Shown: positions 42,750 to 55,290, numbered from the stretch's first letter. The stretch is 64,000 nt of DNA from Impatiens glandulifera (GCF_907164915.1 NC_061862.1:58196619-58260618), one strand, 5' to 3'. A program made the numbers and translations. The notes: generated by a model not told the origin, from the sequence alone.

Positions 42750-44788
42750 TGATAGGATCGGCTTTATCGTTAGAGACGGAGGTCTGGCTAAGGATGAAGG
42801 CTTATGAAAAACGGTTTGATAGAAATCATGTTAGGAATTAATATCTCTTTCTATTCTACGCAAACTTGTGTAAACACTTAAAATAGATTCAAGGCGGAAT
42901 TGTTTACTTGGGTTTGAAGCACAAGATGAAATATGAAAATATGACAGAAATGAAGAACACAACAGTTTGTTTATGGATGTTCGGAGAAACTCTCCTACGT
43001 CACCCCTTCTTCCAACCACCGGAAGGATTCACTATAAGATGATAATAATCAAATACAGTTTACACAAACTTAGCTCACTATTAAACAAACCACTTTATTT
43101 TCAATTTACAAGATGAAGAATATCACTCAGCTAATATGTTTTGATTCTAGCTTTCTCTGTCGATTCACACACAGTACAATCAGAGAAGCTTCACAGAATA
43201 AGTTCAGTAAGAAAGATGATTGAGTAGTCTCTCTTTCTGCAAAATCAGATTGCTTGTTCGTTTGTATTCGCTTGTTCGTTCTCTTCATTGTCCGTTTCCC
43301 TTAGGATTGATTAAATACTGAGCAGGAGCTAACAGTCGAATCTTCAAGAAAGATACGTGGCACTCTTCCATTGGAAAGCCTCTATTGTACACAGCAGGTT
43401 CTGAGCACAAGGATCGTGGCCGTACCGAACTGGTAGTGCGCCGAATATTCCATCAGGGATGTACCTGCAAAACGGGTAATGTGAGGAAAATTCTCTTACG
43501 TGTCATTCCTTGATTGGATGCATATAGCTGTTGTACTAATCCTCATTGGAAAGTGGAGCAGGAGTAGGGTACAGCTATAGCACGTGGGTAGGAGAAATAC
43601 TAGATTAAAGCGTACTACTTAAACAGAGCATTAGACGTATTTCAGTTAGACGGATTTGTGAAAATCAGTCTAATGAAATAAGTCAACTCCTTCTAATGAA
43701 AAACGTCTATTAGACCGCCTAGTCTAATAGAATTAGACTCGCGTCTAATTACAATAATCATTAGACGGGTACATCTAACTCCAATGAGTTAAACTACACG
43801 TCTAATTCCGGTTCTACCTCAGACTAATCTGAAGAAGTTAGACTCACGTCTAACTTTCACTAATTAGACTACCCGTCTAATTATTCAATAACCATTAGGC
43901 CGACACGTCTAATTCCGATGAGTTAGACTGACGCGTCTAATTCCGTTTCTACCTCAGACTAATCTGAAGGAGTTAGACTCACGTCTAACTTTCACTAATT
44001 AGACTACCCGTCTAATGATTCAATAATAATTAGACCGACACGTCTAACTCCGATGAGTTAGACTGACGCGTCTAATTCCGGTTCTACTTCAGACTAATCT
44101 GAAATAGTTAGACTCACGTCTAACTTTCACTAATTAGACTACCCGTCTAATTATCAAATAACCATAAGAATACCACGTCTAACTCCAATGAGTTAGACTG
44201 GCACGTCTAATTCCGCGTATTCATTAGACTATCCGTCTAATTCTTTACGTCTATTAGACTTACACGTCTAACTCCGATGAGTTAGACTGTACGTCTAATT
44301 CCATTAGACTCACGTCTAATTCCGTGTATTCATTAGACTATCCGTCTAATTCTTTACGTCTATTAGACTTACACGTCTAACTCCGATGAGTTAGACTGTA
44401 CGTCTAATTCTATTAGACTCACGTCTAATTCCATTAGACTCACGTCTAATTCCATTAGACTCACGTCTAATTCCATTAGACTCACGTCTAATTCCGTGTA
44501 TTCATTAGACTATCCGTCTAATTCTTTACACATCCATTAGACTTACACGTCTAACTCCGATGAGTTAGACTGTACGTCTAATTCTATTAGACTTGCGTCT
44601 AATTCCATTAGACTTACGTCTAATTTAATGCGAATGAAGATCAAAATCAGTCTAATGACCCTCATTAGATCCAAGTCTAATGACATGTAGTCTTAATACA
44701 CCTGTATCAAAACTCATAAATTATTTCATCATCAAAATATCAGTGGTTAAATTATTTCAACACTTAGTCAAATTAATTTGACCCAACA
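42750..44788 (-). mobile_element. Element A 5' LTR
   Basis: 2039 bp, TGATAGGATCG at 42750 to CCCAACA at 44788 (sense TGTTGGG...CCTATCA). It holds the conserved block near 42973-43020 (GGATGTTCGGAGAAACTCTC), and the palindromic array at 43630-44690. It keeps the 360 bp missing in the 3' LTR. Confidence 0.88.
43630..44690. repeat. Palindromic TTAGAC/GTCTAA array in the A 5' LTR
   Basis: Same array as in the 3' LTR with fewer copies of the higher-order unit. Blocks such as ATTAGACTCACGTCTAATTC repeat in direct 21-bp steps near 44410-44490. Confidence 0.9.
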
Positions 44789-44896
44789 TGGACATTTCCA
44801 CGAAGCCGCTCCCCCAAACTAAGTTTTCTTACTCTAGAAATATTTTAGATCTTCTAGATTTGAATTAATCTAGTATGCATAAATTTAGGGGGAATT

Positions 44897-45526
44897 TGTT
44901 GATAAGATGATAAGTCAGACGTGTTGACACAAATGTTCTCAACCATACTGAAAGAACAGTCGGTTGATGACATTGTACATCAGCTAACTAGTCTTAAGCC
45001 CGAGTGGAGCAACTATATCAAAGAAGTTGACGCTGTTAAAAAGAGGGAAAACAACGGTAGAGGGGGAAGAACAAGTAGGGGAAGCCTAGTAGAGGAGGAA
45101 GGGGAGGTTGGGGAAGCCTTCTCATCTGAAGAGAAGTCTAAAATATAGTATTGTATAGTTAAGGATATAATTAGATTTTTCTCCATATTTAACCTCATCC
45201 TTTAAAGTTAGATCTTCACAGTTTGTTTCAGTTCCTTTTTCAGTTAAATTGTCCATGACAAAGCCTATAGTCTTAAGCTTGCCTTTCATCGTGTTCAACT
45301 TTTTATTGGCCTTTTCTGGGTTGTCATAGTCAAATCTTAAACCGTATTTGCATCCGGCAAACCTCAGCAGACTGATTTGTTGTGTGACTGCATCCCCAGA
45401 TTTCGTTCACGAACTGACCACATAAGTTAAACATTGGTTTTCAAACGAAAGAGTTTGAATCTTTTATCATACATTTTTTCTCTCATCGTACATATATATA
45501 ATATTTTCTTTATGAGTATAAATAAT
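44897..45526 (+). mobile_element. C2 3' LTR, truncated
   Basis: It matches 32352-32975 from TGTTGATAAG on, after the polypurine tract (44887-44894, AGGGGGAA). Similarity stops at about 45526, losing the last 150 bases. It carries the same 75-codon frame (44921-45148) and the antisense gag-like segment (45190-45490). Confidence 0.8.
44921..45148 (+). CDS. 75-codon ORF inside the C2 LTR, unknown function
   Basis: Counterpart of the frame at 32376-32603. The peptide shows VDDIVHQLTSLKPEWSNYI and the same basic then acidic layout, with about ten substitutions and no stop or indel. See that entry for alternatives. Confidence 0.35.
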   Translation: MLTQMFSTILKEQSVDDIVHQLTSLKPEWSNYIKEVDAVKKRENNGRGGRTSRGSLVEEEGEVGEAFSSEEKSKI

Positions 45527-45602
45527 TTTTTGGTATAAAAATTAACTAATTGGTAATAAATATTAAATAAAAAATATATATACATATACAAAATAATAAA
45601 AT

Positions 45603-45690
45603 TATTTCAACAATCTCAAGTGGTTTAGCGGTTAAAGTGTTCACATCTCATGTTTAAGACCAGGTTTCGAATCCCAAAACATGCAACTTT
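45603..45690 (+). other. tRNA-like sequence, possible SINE head
   Basis: AGTGGTTTAGCGGTTAAAG resembles a polymerase III A box region. It is followed about 35 bases later by GGTTTCGAATCC, a close B box (consensus GGTTCGAATCC with one added T). A T-run follows (45688-45700). No clean cloverleaf can be drawn, so it is not called a tRNA gene. Confidence 0.4.
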
Positions 45691-45739
45691 TTAGTTTTTC
45701 AAGAATCTATTATTGGTTATAATATATGGTGTCGCAACT

Positions 45740-46660
45740 TTTAAAAATGGATACGAGGCATCTGAAAGTGTGAGGTCGGAATTATTGGTTGGTTTGACGA
45801 ACATTTAAAAGTGTGAGGTCACGAGATGAAGGTTAGGTGATGGGTGGTTTGTCAAGTGTGAGGTCAGAATTATTGGTTGGTTTGGCGAACATTTAAAAGT
45901 GTGAGGTCACAAGATGGAGGTCAGGTGGTGGGTGGTTTGTCAGTCGAGGGGATAAAGAGGCATATGAAAAAGTGTGAGTCACTAGATGTTGGTCAATTGG
46001 GGGTTAGTGGTTGGTTTGACGTTGGATAAGAGGTATGTGATCAAAATTTGGATTGATTTTTGATTTGTTGAAATGAGAGAAAAAGAGAGGACTAAGATTA
46101 GTAAGTGGTTTGTTGAGAGATAACAGACATAAAAAAGTGAGTCACAAGATTAGTGTCAGCGAGTGATTTACCGAGGGATAAAGAGACATATGAGGGGATA
46201 AAGAAACATGAAAAAGCGTGACTCACAAAATGAATGTCAATTGGGGGGTTAATGGTTGGGTTTTAACAATAAATAAGAGGTGTGTGATCAATTGAGATTC
46301 GTTGTTGATTTTTTGAAGTGAAAGTAAAAAAGAGATCGACTAAGATTGGTGAGTGGATTCTCAGGAGATAAAGAGGCTTATAAAAAAGTGTGAGTCACAA
46401 GATTAAGGTCAGTGGGTGGTTTGTCGAGAGGATAAAGTATATGAAAAAGTGTAAGTTACAATATAAGGGTCAATTGGGGGGGTTAGTGGTTGAGTTTAAC
46501 GAGAGATAAGAGGTGTGTCATCAATTGAAGTCGACTAAAATTGGTGGATGGTTTGCCGATGGGATAAAAGAGGCATATGAAAAAGTGTGAGTTAAAAGAT
46601 GAGGGTCAATATGAGGTTACGTAGATGCCGAGAGGATAAAATATATGTTAACATTAAGTT
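45740..46660. repeat. Degenerate tandem repeat region rich in GTGTGAGTCAC-type phrases
   Basis: Phrases such as AGAGGCATATGAAAAAGTGT (about 45955 and 46568, with variants near 46370 and 46430) and GGTCAATTGGGGGTTAGTGG (about 45988, with variants near 46235 and 46465) return in the same order at about 130-240 bp. A shorter variant (GTGAGGTCACGAGATG) fills 45760-45940. The strand is G-rich, unlike its surroundings. Confidence 0.65.
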
Positions 46661-47379
46661 TAGATTAAACCTAATTTCTACCAACTAAAACCAATTTTAA
46701 ATTAATTAAATTTGAATAATATTAATTTTATCTAAAATATTTATATATAAATAATATTTTGTATATATTTTTATCATTCATTCTAGCTATATTAATTTGC
46801 ACACTTAGATTGATAAAATTTTAAATAAATTCAATTCTCATTTAAAGATACTAATATTTTCCTTTCAATTTTGTAATCACACCAATTTTTTTTACATTAT
46901 TCTTAATCTATTTAAACTCTATTTTCTAGATTTTCTCAAAAAATTAACATTAATCGTAATATATCAATAATACATAATACATAGACGAAACGAAACAACT
47001 TCTCAATGTTGAAGTTTTAAAATAGTTATAATATTGTATTGTGCTTTCATTTTTTATTATAAGGTTGATTCTATTTATCTTAAGTTAGAAATCAAAGAAT
47101 AACTTCCTAAATTTAAAAATAAAATATCTGTTTAAATATTACTTCTTAAATTAAAATATATACAGAAAAATACTTCGTTTAAATATTTTAGCATCCTAAA
47201 TGAAAAAATATATGTATCGATTGAAAACTTTATTCGTGTTTTAAAATATAAAATAATAAATTATTTTGTTTAAGAACGTACCAAAATTAGAATTATATGA
47301 GTTAAAAGAATGAAATTGAGAACTATAAAATTATCCTAGACGGAAATCAATTGTAATTGTAATTCCAATTTTAATTCTT
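46661..47379. other. AT-rich spacer left of element D
   Basis: No gene recognised. The left LTR of element D is not identifiable, so D appears 5'-truncated at about 47380. Confidence 0.5.
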
Positions 47380-47781
47380 AATATGAAAGATTTGTTGTAT
47401 GTGAAAAGTGTGGATGATTAGAAATTTTTGCATATACAAGTATGTGGTTATATTGGACAATAGGTTGATGACAATGTTTTGAAACATGTGATCTCTATTA
47501 TTGATGCTCGTAATCTGTGGACTAAACTTGAAGAATTGTATGAGAGAAAGATAGGTAATAACAAATTGTTTTTGATAAAACAATTGATGTTCTTAAGGTA
47601 TTAAGTTGGTTCTCCGATGATTGGCCACTTGAATATTTTTGTGCGAATTATTAATCAATTGGAAGCAATGAAACTAAGTTTTGATGACGAGATACATGAC
47701 TTATGTTACTTGGTACTCTACCTAACTCATGTGAGACTTTTAGAATCACTTTATCAAATTCTACTCTAGATGGTGTTCTCT
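47380..47781 (+). pseudogene. Element D gag (UBN2 type), 5'-truncated
   Basis: In frame from 47380 are MKDLLYVKSVDD, then after an in-frame stop VLKHVISIIDARNLWTKLEE, LYERKIGNNKLFLIKQLM, and after a break HLNIFVRIINQLEAMKLSFD. This is the standard Tnt1-like gag core order. It ends at SNSTLDGVL, where the MITE is inserted. Confidence 0.8.
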
Positions 47782-47783
47782 TA

Positions 47784-48360
47784 GAGCTTGTTTGATGAAG
47801 GAGTTATTGAGATAAAACACAGATTTTATAAAACTCAAATATCATATCAATTATCTAATCAATTAATTTTATCATTTAAATATCAAAACTACCCTTTAAT
47901 TAAATTTAATATTATTTTTATTAATTACCTTAAAATAAAAATTAAAACACAATATAAATCCAACTATAACATATCATATTATCTAATATAACATATAAAT
48001 TTTAAATAGTTATACTAAATAAAAAGGTTAATATATTTGAATAACAAACATTAATTAATTTATAAATATAATTCATCTAAATTAAATATTTATAAATAAA
48101 TTTATTCTAAAATAAATATATTGATTAATTTAAGTTAATATTTATTCAATTTAATAAAATAAAAATATTATAATATAATTTAAGAAAAAAAATTATAGGC
48201 AACCTTGTATCAATTAAAATACTAAAATTACCATCTACTTATATATTTTATTTTATATTAATAAAAGTTAATATTAATATATGTATAATTTTTTATATTT
48301 ATTTTATTATATTTTAAATTTTAATTTAATATAAATTACATTATTTTATTTTAAAAAAGA

Positions 48361-48410
<50 letters not shown>

Positions 48411-48476
48411 GAGAGGATGGTATAATAGGAAATAAAAAAAAAAACTTAGTTTTTTATCAATTCCATCAAACTAGGG
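47784..48476. mobile_element. PIF/Harbinger-type MITE with TTA target duplication
   Basis: TTA flanks both ends (47781-47783 and 48477-48479). The left end GAGCTTGTTTGATGA pairs with the reverse complement of the right end CCCTAGTTTGATGG. Terminal GGGCTTGTTTG-type repeats with a 3-bp TTA duplication fit PIF/Harbinger (Tourist-like) MITEs. The interior is AT-rich with a (TA)n tract (48366-48404) and no coding capacity. Confidence 0.7.
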
Positions 48477-48559
48477 TTATTTGAAAAAAAAACGAATTTA
48501 TAGAGAGAAGTAAATGATGATATGTATGTAATCATAGAAAATCTTGTGGGACTTCTAAT

Positions 48560-51079
48560 AAGTGGAAAAATATCGAGTTTCATCATTGTGGCCTGAGGGG
48601 AAATATCAAGAAAAAATGTTTTAAATTGAAGAATGAGAAGAAGAAGAAAACTCAGAACATATCTATTACTTTCAATCACAAAGAAGGTAAAAATCATAAT
48701 GATGTTGCTATAGTTGTTGATTTCCTTATTGTTTCTTATAATGATGTTAGAAAATATTAATGTATCTTGTGATGAGATGAACTAGATTATAGATAGTGAT
48801 TCTTTTACTCATGCTACATTACGATGAGGTTTTTTTTTTCAACATACGAGGCTGTTGATTTTGATATTGGTTGTATGGGAAATACTAATCAAGCTAAATT
48901 GGTTGGAATTGGTAATTTTTGTGTAGATATGAACAATGACACAACTCTTATTCTAAAAGGGGTTAAGCATATTCCTGATATTCATTTCAATCTTTTATCG
49001 GTTGGAAAATTGGATGATGAAGACTTTTGTAATTCTTTCTAGTGGTGAATGGAATCTTAAAAAGGGATCAATGGTTATTGCTAAAGGAAAAAGGCTTTCG
49101 AATTTATATATTGTTTGTTCTGAAATATCTAATTGTTACACCAATACTTATGAAATTGATTCTTCTTATGAGTTGTGGCACACATATGTTTGGCTCATAT
49201 TAGCGAGAAAAGATTAGATATGTTGGCTAAGAAGAATGTGTTGGGTAGGGTTTCAAATGTGCACTTGAAGAGATGTCTAGATTATTTGGATAGAAAATAA
49301 TGACGAGTGTCATTTAGATAATCTGAATCGAAAAGAAAATCAAAATTACTAGACTTGGTGCATTCTAATGTTTGTGGGCCAATAAAGTCAAGATCACTTG
49401 GTGGTGTGTACTACTTTGTAACCTTCATTGATGACTATTATCGAAAGGTTTAGGCTTATACATTAAAGTCAAACGATCAAGTTCTAGACACATTCAAAGT
49501 GTTTCAAGTCTCAATTGAGAGGGAAACTAGAAAAAATACGTGAAGTGTATTCGAACAGATAATGGAGGAGAGTAATTGGCCTTTTGATGAGTATTGTTGA
49601 CAACATGGTATACATCACCAAAAACTGTCTTCGAAATATCGTAGTTAAATGAGTTAGCTAAAAGAATGATTAAGAGACTAGTGAAAATGGTAAGATGTGT
49701 GATTTCACAAGCAAAGTTGCCAAGATATTTTTGGGGTGAAGCTCTAAGTACAGTGTTACATGTGTTAAACCTCACACAATGTGTTCTTTGAACTTTGATA
49801 TGCCGAACCATTTTGGAGTGATAAAAAATTTCTCTTATGATCATATTATAGTATTTAGGTGTTTATTCATGTTCCCAAATATGAGAGGTCAAAGTTCAAA
49901 GACAAAGCCAAGAAGTGTGTTTGTCGGCTATGGACCGGATGAGTTTGGATATCGATTCTTTGATCCGATTAATAAAACGTTTATCTGTAGTCGCGATGTT
50001 GTATTTATGGAGGATTATACCATTGAAGATATTTACAAGGTGGACTAGGTTGTTTCCACTAAAGTAAATGAGGATATGATTGTAATGAATCCAATTTCAG
50101 TTGCTCCTAACTCGATAAACACAAGCAATGATCAAATTGAAAATCAATGAATGTATTTACATGTTGGTAATCTTTTAAATACTAATGATTTTGGTGATGT
50201 TGACTTTAGAAGTGAACATAATACTGAAATTGAAAATGAGCAATGCAATAAAAATGTTGAAGAGTCCATGTCTTCTAATGAATTAAGACGCTCTACTCGA
50301 TAAAGGCGTCTTTCAGTTAGATACCCATTAAATGAGAATGTATTTTTCATTAATGGTGGAGAACTTAAGAGTTTTCAAGAAGCATTGGAAGTGAAAATAA
50401 AAATGAATGGAAGCATGCAATGGAGGATAATATATTGTCTCTTCGTGTTAATAACACTTTTGAGCTAACAAATTTGCCTAAGGGCGAGAAGGATCTGAAA
50501 AATCAATGGCTTTATCGATTGAAGCAAGATGAGCATATTTCACAGCTTAAATATAAGGCTCAGTTGGTTGTAAAAAGTTTCTCGCAAAGAAAATGTATTG
50601 ACTTTGGTAAGATCTTTTCTCTTGTGGTGAAAATGCAATATATTCATATGGTTCTTTGTTTATCCGATAGTCTTAATCTAGAGGCTGAAGGATATAAAAA
50701 ATGCCTTTCTTCATGGAGATTTAGAAGAAAAGATATACATGGAGCAACTAGAAGATTTTCAATAAAATTAAAGAATACAATGTTTTCAAATTAGTGAAGA
50801 GTTGCGACAATGGTATCAGAAGTTCAGTTCAGTTATGGTTGAAAATGAGTACAAGATGAACAAGACTGATCATTGCATTTTTGTGCAAAAAATCTCTGAT
50901 GATAACTTTATTATTCTTCTACACTATATAGATGATATGTTGATTGTTGGAAGAAATATTTCTAAAATCAGTGAGTTAAAAGAGACTTTGAGTAAGTCGT
51001 TTACCATGAAAAATTTAGGACCAGCATGTCAAAATTTTGGGATTCAAATTATCCGTGATTGAGATACCAGAAAATTGTA
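48560..51079 (+). pseudogene. Element D zinc knuckle and pol remnant
   Basis: At 48570-48640 FHHCGLRGNIKKKCFKLK is a zinc knuckle with the first Cys replaced by Phe and the His position by Asn. At 48824-49217 are two overlapping frames with NTNQAKLVGIGNFCVDMNND, ILKGVKHIPDIHFNLLSVGK and GEWNLKKGSMVIAKGK (protease to GAG-pre-integrase). Integrase remnants follow: GGVYYFVTFIDDYYRKV near 49400 and NGGE-like codons near 49560. At 49860-50040 is the region with GPDEFGYRFFDP. At 50420-51079 is the reverse transcriptase with KAQLVVKSFSQRKCIDF and catalytic YIDDMLIVG. It ends at element B. Confidence 0.85.
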
Positions 51080-52430
51080 TGATAGGATCGACTTTATCGT
51101 TAGAGACGGGGGTCTGGCTAAGGATGAAGGCTTATGAAAAACGGTTTGAAAGAAATCCTGTTAAGGATTTAATTCACTTTCTATTCTACGCAAACTTGTG
51201 TAAACACTTGAAACGGATTCAAGGCGGAATTGTTTACTTGGGTTTGAAGCACAAGATGAGATATGAAAATATGACAGAAAATGAAGAACACAACAGTTTG
51301 TTTATGGATGTTCGGAGAAACTCTCTTACATCACCCCTTCTTCCAACCACCGGAAGGATTCACTATATGATAAGAATCAAATACAGTTTACACACACACT
51401 TAGCTCATTATTGAACAAAACACTTTCTGTTCAATTACAAGAAGATGAAGAATATCACTCAGCTAATGGTGTTTTGATTCTAGCTCTCTCTCTCTCGATT
51501 TACACACAGTACAATCAGAAAGAAGCTTCAAGAATGAGTTCAGTAAGAAAGATGATTGAGTAGTCTCTCTTCAAAATCAGAATGCTTGGTTGTTCGTAAG
51601 GTTTCGTATCTGGTAAGGTAGGTGCTCCGTCCGCTGCTTTAAGGATTGGTTAAATACTGATCAGAAGCTAACGGTCGAATCTTCAAAAATGATACGTGGC
51701 GCTCTTCTATTGGAAAGTCTCCATTGTACACAGAAGGTTCTGAGCACAAGGATCGTGGCCGTACCAAACTGGTAGTGCGCCGAATATTCCATCAGGGATG
51801 TACCTGCAAAACGGGTAATGTGAGGAAAATTCTCTTACGTGTCATTCCTTGATTGGATGCATATAGCTGTTGTATTGATCTTCACAGAAAAGTGGAGCAG
51901 GAGTACGGTACAACTATAGCACGTGGGTAGGAGAAATGCTAGATTCAAGCGTACTGCTTGAATCAGAGTATTAGACGTATTTCAGGTAGACAAATCAGTC
52001 TAATGAAATAAGTCAACTCCTCCTGATGAAAAATGTCTATTACACCGCCTGGTCTAATATAATTAGACTCGCGTCTAATATCAATAACCATTAGACGAGT
52101 ACGTCTAACTCCACTGAGTTAGACTACCACGTCTAATTCCGGTTCTACTTCAGACTTATCTGAAGGGGTTAGACCCACGTCTAACTTTCACTAATTAGAC
52201 AATCCGTCTAATTATAATAACCATTAGACGGGTACGTCTAACTCCACTAAGTTAGACTACCACGTCTAATTCCGGTTCTACTTCAGACTTATCTGAAGGA
52301 GTTAGACCCACGTCTAACTTTCACTAATTAGACAATCCGTCTAATTATAATAACCATTAGACGGGTACGTCTAACTCCACTGAGTTAGACTACCACGTCT
52401 AATTCCAGTTCTACTTCAGTTTCGTTTTGA
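51080..52430 (-). mobile_element. Element B 3' LTR, U3-truncated
   Basis: It matches 56515-57900 of the 5' LTR. The array stops after three units, at TTCTACTTCAG (about 52425), and runs directly into post-pol sequence (TTTCGTTTTGAACAATACAT). The sense start of the LTR and about 700 bp of array are deleted. Confidence 0.8.
51965..52425. repeat. TTAGAC/GTCTAA array, element B 3' LTR
   Basis: A higher-order unit of about 124 bp (AACCATTAGACGGGTACGTC through CAGACTTATCTGAAGGAGTT and AATTAGACAATCCGTC) is present about three times. The motifs are the same as in element A. Confidence 0.88.
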
Positions 52431-52590
52431 ACAATACATTCCCCCTCAATTTATGCACATAATTACGCCAATCAAGATCAACAAGACCTAGCATGTTTCT
52501 AAAATGAGAAAACTTATCTTCCGGAAGAGGTTTTGTGAAAATGTCTGCAGTTTGTTGATCTGTAGGAACATGTTCAAGACGGATTTGCTT

Positions 52591-54558
52591 CTAATTGACA
52601 TGATCTCGGATGAAGTGATGCATGATTTCAATATGCTTTGTCCGAGAATGCAGAATAGGATTATAGGATATTGCGATGGCACTAGTGTTGTCGCAGAAAA
52701 TTGGAGATTCATCAGCCTCAATTCCATAGTCTCTGAGCTGTTGCTGAATCCACGGAACTTGAGAGCAGCAACTACCAGCGACAAGATACTCTGCTTCAGC
52801 TGTAGAGGTTGCCATAGAAGTCTGCTTCTTGCTAAACCATGTGATTAGATGATCTCCAAGGAACTGGCAAGTTCCAATTGTGCTTTTTCTATCAAATTTG
52901 CATCCTGCATAATCTGCATCTGAGAAACTAATTAAATTGAAACTGGAATTATTCGGATACCACAGTCCCACATTTTGAGTTCCCTTTAAATATTTAAGAA
53001 TACGTTTAGCAGTAGTGAAATGAGAGAGTTTAGGATCAACTTGGAATCTGCCACAGACACCAACTGCAAATTGAATGTCTGGCCTGCTGGCAGTTACATA
53101 TAGCAAGGAACCGACGAGTCCTCTATATGCTGTAACATCTACACTTTGGCCATCTTCATCTTTGTCCAATTTGACTGAGGAGCTCATAGGAGTAGCTGCT
53201 GCAGAACAGTTCTCCAAACCAAATTTCTTTAGCAATTCTTTGGTGTATTTGACTTGGTTGATGAGGGTTCCGTTTTCCAGCTGACGGATCTGAAGCCCAA
53301 GGAAGAATGTAAGTTCTCCCATCATGCTCATTTCAAACCTATCCTGCATCAGCTTGGCAAATTTCTCACATAGTTTGGGGTTAGTTGACCCAAAGATAAT
53401 GTCATCAACATATATCTGAACAAGTAGTATATGAGAGTCTTTAGCAAATCTGAACAGGGTTTTATCCACTGTTCCAACAACAAAATCATGATCAAATAAG
53501 AAATTGGTTAGAGTGTCATACCAAGCTCTAAGAGCTTGTTTTAGACCATACAATGCTTTGTTAAGTCTATAAACATGATCAGGTAAAACATGATCTACGA
53601 AACAAGGGGGCTGCTCAACATATACTTCCTCATTTAATTTTCCATTTAAAAATGCACTTTTTACATCCATTTGAAAGACTTTAAAATTCTTAAATGATGC
53701 ATATGCTAGAAAGATTTTGATTGCTTCTAGTCTTGCAACCGGTGCAAAGGACTCATCAAAATCAATACCTTCCTCATGTGTGTATCCTTGAGCAACTAAA
53801 CGAGCTTTGTTTCTGATGACTAGGCCATCTTCACTGAGCTTGTTTCTAAAGACCCATCTTGTTCCTATAACTGACTTGTTAGTTGGTCTAGGAGTAAGAT
53901 ACCACACTTTATTTCTATCAAATTGGTTTAACTCCTCTTGCATAGCATTGATCAAATCTGGATCAACTATAGCTTCACCAATTTTCTTTGGTTCAATTTG
54001 AGAAATAAATGCAGAATTGGCCATTTCATCCATCAACTGACGTCTTGTCCTTCGAGGAGAAAAAGGGTTACCAATTATCAGTTCTGGTGGATGATTTTTG
54101 TTCCATCTGAAGTTGGAATCAAGAGGATTGGTCATCTGAACTGGTGACACCGCGACATCCAAACTTTCAACTTCTTGTTGAACAGAAGTTTGTACGTCTG
54201 GTTGAACTTCAACCGGATCAGCCACAGGATCAGATAGAGCCATCCGCTTGTCCAAAGTTTCTTCTTCTTCACTTACAGACTCAAGACTAGCCGCTTGCAG
54301 TCTGTCAGCAAGCTCAATGGGTTCTTTGGATTTGCTCTCAACAGGCTCATCAAAAATTACATGAAGGGATTCTTCAACAGTCTGAGTTCTTTTGTTGTAT
54401 ACTCTGTAAGCCTTGCTTACTGATGAGTATTCCAACATAAATCCTTCATCTACTTTAGCATCAAAGGCAGTTAAATAAACATTTCCATTGTTATGGATAA
54501 AATAGTTACATCCAAATATTTTAAAATACGAAACTGTGGGAATTCTCCCACAATACAA
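52591..54558 (-). CDS. Element B pol: integrase C-terminus, reverse transcriptase, RNase H (655 codons, part of a broken polyprotein)
   Basis: The longest open frame in the window. It covers the end of integrase ([11 protein letters not shown]), the acidic linker ([11 protein letters not shown]), and the RVT_2 domain: [40 protein letters not shown] and catalytic YVDDIIFGS. RNase H follows, with [27 protein letters not shown] and [12 protein letters not shown]. It is stopped before the RNase H tail by a TAG at 52588-52590. Upstream, a 30-nt deletion near 54583 removes ten integrase codons and creates a TGA. The real protein would begin at gag, so the first Met here is internal. In Copia elements this enzyme copies RNA into DNA and degrades the template. 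Confidence 0.88.
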   Translation of the reverse strand: MYCGRIPTVSYFKIFGCNYFIHNNGNVYLTAFDAKVDEGFMLEYSSVSKAYRVYNKRTQTVEESLHVIFDEPVESKSKEPIELADRLQAASLESVSEEEETLDKRMALSDPVADPVEVQPDVQTSVQQEVESLDVAVSPVQMTNPLDSNFRWNKNHPPELIIGNPFSPRRTRRQLMDEMANSAFISQIEPKKIGEAIVDPDLINAMQEELNQFDRNKVWYLTPRPTNKSVIGTRWVFRNKLSEDGLVIRNKARLVAQGYTHEEGIDFDESFAPVARLEAIKIFLAYASFKNFKVFQMDVKSAFLNGKLNEEVYVEQPPCFVDHVLPDHVYRLNKALYGLKQALRAWYDTLTNFLFDHDFVVGTVDKTLFRFAKDSHILLVQIYVDDIIFGSTNPKLCEKFAKLMQDRFEMSMMGELTFFLGLQIRQLENGTLINQVKYTKELLKKFGLENCSAAATPMSSSVKLDKDEDGQSVDVTAYRGLVGSLLYVTASRPDIQFAVGVCGRFQVDPKLSHFTTAKRILKYLKGTQNVGLWYPNNSSFNLISFSDADYAGCKFDRKSTIGTCQFLGDHLITWFSKKQTSMATSTAEAEYLVAGSCCSQVPWIQQQLRDYGIEADESPIFCDNTSAIAISYNPILHSRTKHIEIMHHFIRDHVN

Positions 54559-54582
54559 TTCATAGGGAGTTTTATCAAAACG

Positions 54583-55290
54583 TCAAGCAGTACTAATAGC
54601 TTCCGCCCAGAACCTCTGAGGAACATCTGATTCAGCAAGCATAGATCTCGTTGCTTCTTTCAGAGTTCTCACTCTTCTCTCAGCAATGCCGTTTTGCTGT
54701 GGAGTTCTGACACTAGACAACTCGTGCCTAATTCCATTCTCCTCAAGATAAGATGATAGAAATCTGTTAGTGAATTCAGTTCATTGATCACTTCTAATAC
54801 ATGAGATATTCAGAGATTTCTGATTCTGAATGCCTCTAAATATTCTTATCAAATTTTCAGCAGTTTTATCTTTTGATGGCAAAAATGCAACCCACGTAAA
54901 ACGTGAAAAATCATCAATAACAATTAAGGCAAATCTCATTCCTCCTACACTTTTTACAGGAATTGGACCAAAGAGATCCATATGTAAAAGTTCTATGATA
55001 CGGATGGATTGTGATTTTCCTTTGCTTTTGAACGATGATCTGCCCTGTTTGCCTAACTGGAAAGCAGTGCAAATCTTGTCCTTTGAAAACTGAAGATTAG
55101 GTAAACCAATAACTAAATTGTTTGAACAAATGTTGTTGATGGTTTTAAAATTCAAGTGGTTCAAACGTTTATGCCATAACCATTTCTGGTCATTTTTGGC
55201 AATCATGCACATAGGATCAGCTGTTTCTTTTTGCCAATTCATTTTATATGAGTTTCCTACTCTGCTTCCAGTTAATAAGAGTTTCCTTTA
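54583..55290 (-). pseudogene. Element B GAG-pre-integrase and integrase, protease deleted
   Basis: Frame 55242-54781 has WLWHKRLNHLNFKTINN, C..... QLGKQGRSSFKSKG and LFGPIPVKSVGGMRFALIVI. A TGA replaces the Gly codon after RSDQ. Beyond it, integrase continues through QQNGIAERRVRTLKEA and DVPQRFWAEAI to the 30-nt deletion. At 55275-55290 gag-side sequence joins directly to codons just before NSYKMNW. About 250 bp that in element A encode the DSG protease (41190-41440) are missing. Confidence 0.8.

Larger units (their letters stand above)
34752..44788 (-). mobile_element. Element A: SIRE-type Copia with LTRs and extra 3' ORF
   Basis: On the minus strand the order is: 5' LTR (44788-42750), PBS (42747-42735), gag, protease, GAG-pre-integrase, integrase, reverse transcriptase, RNase H, polypurine-like tract, extra ORF, polypurine tract (36520-36507), 3' LTR (36506-34752). 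It is inserted into C2 near the RNase H end. The target duplication is not visible because the outer edge of the 3' LTR is deleted (about 20 bases of the LTR terminus plus target bases). Coding regions carry several stops and frameshifts. This is the only element here with both LTRs and all domains. Confidence 0.9.
33123..45526 (+). mobile_element. Copia derivative C2, interrupted by element A
   Basis: It starts after the shared LTR with the primer site and gag ATG (33175). It holds a single 1.4 kb unit (33346-34751) with the same protease-to-RNase H deletion as C1. After the inserted element A it resumes at 44789 with GGACATTTCCACGAAGC, the polypurine tract and a partial 3' LTR (44897-45526). 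The same deletion junction in both copies shows the deletion came before the tandem arrangement. Confidence 0.75.

Noticed and set aside
45603..45690. tRNA gene with CAT anticodon
   Set aside because: No consistent cloverleaf. Only A- and B-box-like motifs are convincing.
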